A DNA stretch of 7,005 nucleotides from Opitutales bacterium (GTDB taxonomy: Bacteria; Verrucomicrobiota; Verrucomicrobiia; Opitutales; JAFGAQ01), in NCBI GenBank assembly GCA_028704125.1, contig JAQVLM010000169.1, forward strand, positions 1 through 7,005, in the 5' to 3' direction. The position numbers and the translations under genes are program-made. Under the pieces are notes generated by a model that saw only the letters and a program-made list of their open reading frames with translations, was not told the DNA's origin and made no database searches. This document shows, piece after piece, positions 6,132 through 7,005 of the stretch (position 1 is its first letter; every line of letters starts with the position of its first letter).

Positions 6132-6135
6132 TCAC
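5942..6135 (-). pseudogene. Possible frameshifted remnant of a small gene downstream of the transposase
   Basis: Two minus-strand open segments lie in different frames. The first (6135-6019) can start at a GTG that overlaps the transposase stop as GTGA and encodes 38 residues, including GWIKSDKGPSGRPEVLFPPE. The second (6049-5942) encodes PFREVLKLIPDTRIWGSVL and ends at TGA 5944-5942. Both have ordinary protein-like composition, and one frameshift near 6030-6049 would join them into about 60 residues. I recognise no family. It could be the broken end of a gene interrupted by transposition, a real 38-residue ORF, or chance. Confidence 0.22.
6084..6101. repeat. Imperfect inverted repeat near the transposase 3' end
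   Basis: CTTCGGG-ACGA-CCGGAAG is a seven-pair stem with one central G-G mismatch and a four-base loop. A GTGG lies 8 bases to the left (6072-6075). Y1 transposases of the REP-associated kind act on short imperfect palindromes with a GTRG foot, so this is a weak REP-like candidate. Only one copy is visible. Confidence 0.2.
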
Positions 6136-7005
6136 CCGAAAAGATTAACCTTGAGGTCACGGACGACCTGAAGTCCACCCCAGTCGGCGCCTTTCATTTT
6201 GGCAAACCGGGCTTTCCGGCTTTCGGGAAAGCAATCCCGGTGATCCTCATACATCCCTTTCAGGAAGAGCTTTGAACCGATCGCCATCCCATCGCTGAAG
6301 TAGCGGACCCTGCGGCGCAATAACTCCGGCAGCTCCACCTTGCCGCCGCTGCGGATCACCTCATTGAGCTTCTCCTCCGGAATGACGCCACGGTCCTTAT
6401 CCTGCTCGCCCTTTGGCTTTGCTCCTTTCCCAAACAGACAAAGACGATACCCGGCCATTACTTCGGCGAAGCCAAGCCCACCGTAGATGAGCCGATATCC
6501 CTCAATCGCGGATAACTTGCCGCCCATTGCGGCGGCATAGCTGCAGAAACGGTAATCCGCCGGATCCTCAACCTGCTTGGATCTCACAGCATTCAGATCG
6601 ATGTAAGCCGCTACCGTCGCCATCGCCTGTAGGGAAGGCTCCACCACCAGGCTCTTGAAGCGCTCCATCCACAACGTGCCACGGTTTCCATTCTGGTGGT
6701 TATACCAGATGCTGAAACGCTGCTTGAGCTCACGCATGAACACCGACACATCCCCCATGCGCGCCAGCAACGCATCCCGCACACGCTGAGTCTCCTCATC
6801 CTTTCGTTCCAAAGCCTTCTCCAGAGCCTCCGGCGTCATCGAATAGGGAGACATCCGACAGCCCTCATGCAAACTACGGAAACGCTCTAATAGTTCCTCA
6901 TCCGTCCGGGGCTTTTCATGCCGCACCCGGGCCAGAATGTGAAAATGATTCGACATGATCGAGTAGGCCAGAAGATCCACCCCACAGAACGCCGCCTGCC
7001 GGTGC
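6132..7005 (-). CDS. Y1 (HUH) transposase, REP-associated/IS200-like family, C-terminal part (runs off right edge)
   Basis: The frame is open to the right edge: codons before the GTG at 6980 continue as HRQAAFCGV, so that GTG is not the start. The visible 290 residues carry the HUH metal-binding motif in SIMSNHFHIL (His codons at 6947-6945 and 6941-6939). Next comes the Y1 core MRELKQRFSIWYNHQNGNRG, then TLWMERFKSLVVE and the helix TVAAYIDLNAVRS. About 120 residues follow beyond the core, including LRRRVRYFSDGMAIGSK and a final KGADWGGLQVVRDLKV. From memory, this extension is common in large transposases of Verrucomicrobiota and Planctomycetota. The family nicks and rejoins single-stranded DNA through a tyrosine. 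The Tyr in the core IWYNH segment is a candidate, but I cannot be sure of the catalytic one. No flanking element ends were identified, so it may be a domesticated single-copy gene. Confidence 0.88.
   Translation of the reverse strand, partial: HRQAAFCGVDLLAYSIMSNHFHILARVRHEKPRTDEELLERFRSLHEGCRMSPYSMTPEALEKALERKDEETQRVRDALLARMGDVSVFMRELKQRFSIWYNHQNGNRGTLWMERFKSLVVEPSLQAMATVAAYIDLNAVRSKQVEDPADYRFCSYAAAMGGKLSAIEGYRLIYGGLGFAEVMAGYRLCLFGKGAKPKGEQDKDRGVIPEEKLNEVIRSGGKVELPELLRRRVRYFSDGMAIGSKLFLKGMYEDHRDCFPESRKARFAKMKGADWGGLQVVRDLKVNLFG

Noticed and set aside
6132..6980. Transposase starting at GTG 6980
   Set aside because: The frame continues upstream with family-like residues (HRQAAFCG) to the window edge, so the real start is outside the window.

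Overview
The window looks like a chromosomal segment of a member of the Verrucomicrobiota, probably on the Opitutales/Puniceicoccales side. This is inferred from protein style and not from a marker gene: a TonB/TolA-like protein with the long acidic linker and conserved C-terminal block I associate with that phylum, a TonB-dependent receptor with an 'ELEAF'-type TonB box, a cupin-type AraC regulator, and a large Y1 transposase with a C-terminal extension. GC content is moderate to high. I see no rRNA, tRNA or CRISPR array.

Left part (1-2911) is a divergent transport locus. Reading leftward, a predicted lipoprotein of the NMT1/THI5-like ABC substrate-binding family (629-1606) is followed by the start of a TonB-dependent outer-membrane receptor (513 to beyond base 1). 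Reading rightward is an AraC-family regulator (1865-2911). The region between them holds two near-identical short repeats, CAG(G)GAAAACTG, 33 bp apart. Each lies about 25 bp upstream of a plausible promoter pointing outward. The simplest reading is a regulator controlling a substrate import system of receptor plus periplasmic binding lipoprotein. The inner-membrane permease and ATPase are not in the window and may lie beyond the left edge.

Middle part (2963-5872). A leftward two-gene unit encodes a TonB/TolA-like energy transducer (3725-4996) and, 12 bp later, an RluA-family pseudouridine synthase (2963-3712), which converges on the AraC gene. Divergent from the transducer is a fructosamine-kinase-family gene (5006-5872). 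The annotated start codons of that pair are only 9 bp apart, and a better-supported transducer start at 4876 would open up the gap.

Right part (5873-7005). A 259-bp spacer has coding-like but broken reading frames and a small hairpin. It is followed by the 3' part of a leftward Y1 (HUH) transposase that runs off the right edge. Nothing here is a clearly new defence or mobile system. The points most worth a second look are the receptor/binding-lipoprotein pairing with its shared control region, the GGATCCGG octamer that recurs seven times between 3049 and 6567, and the possible gene remnant next to the transposase.
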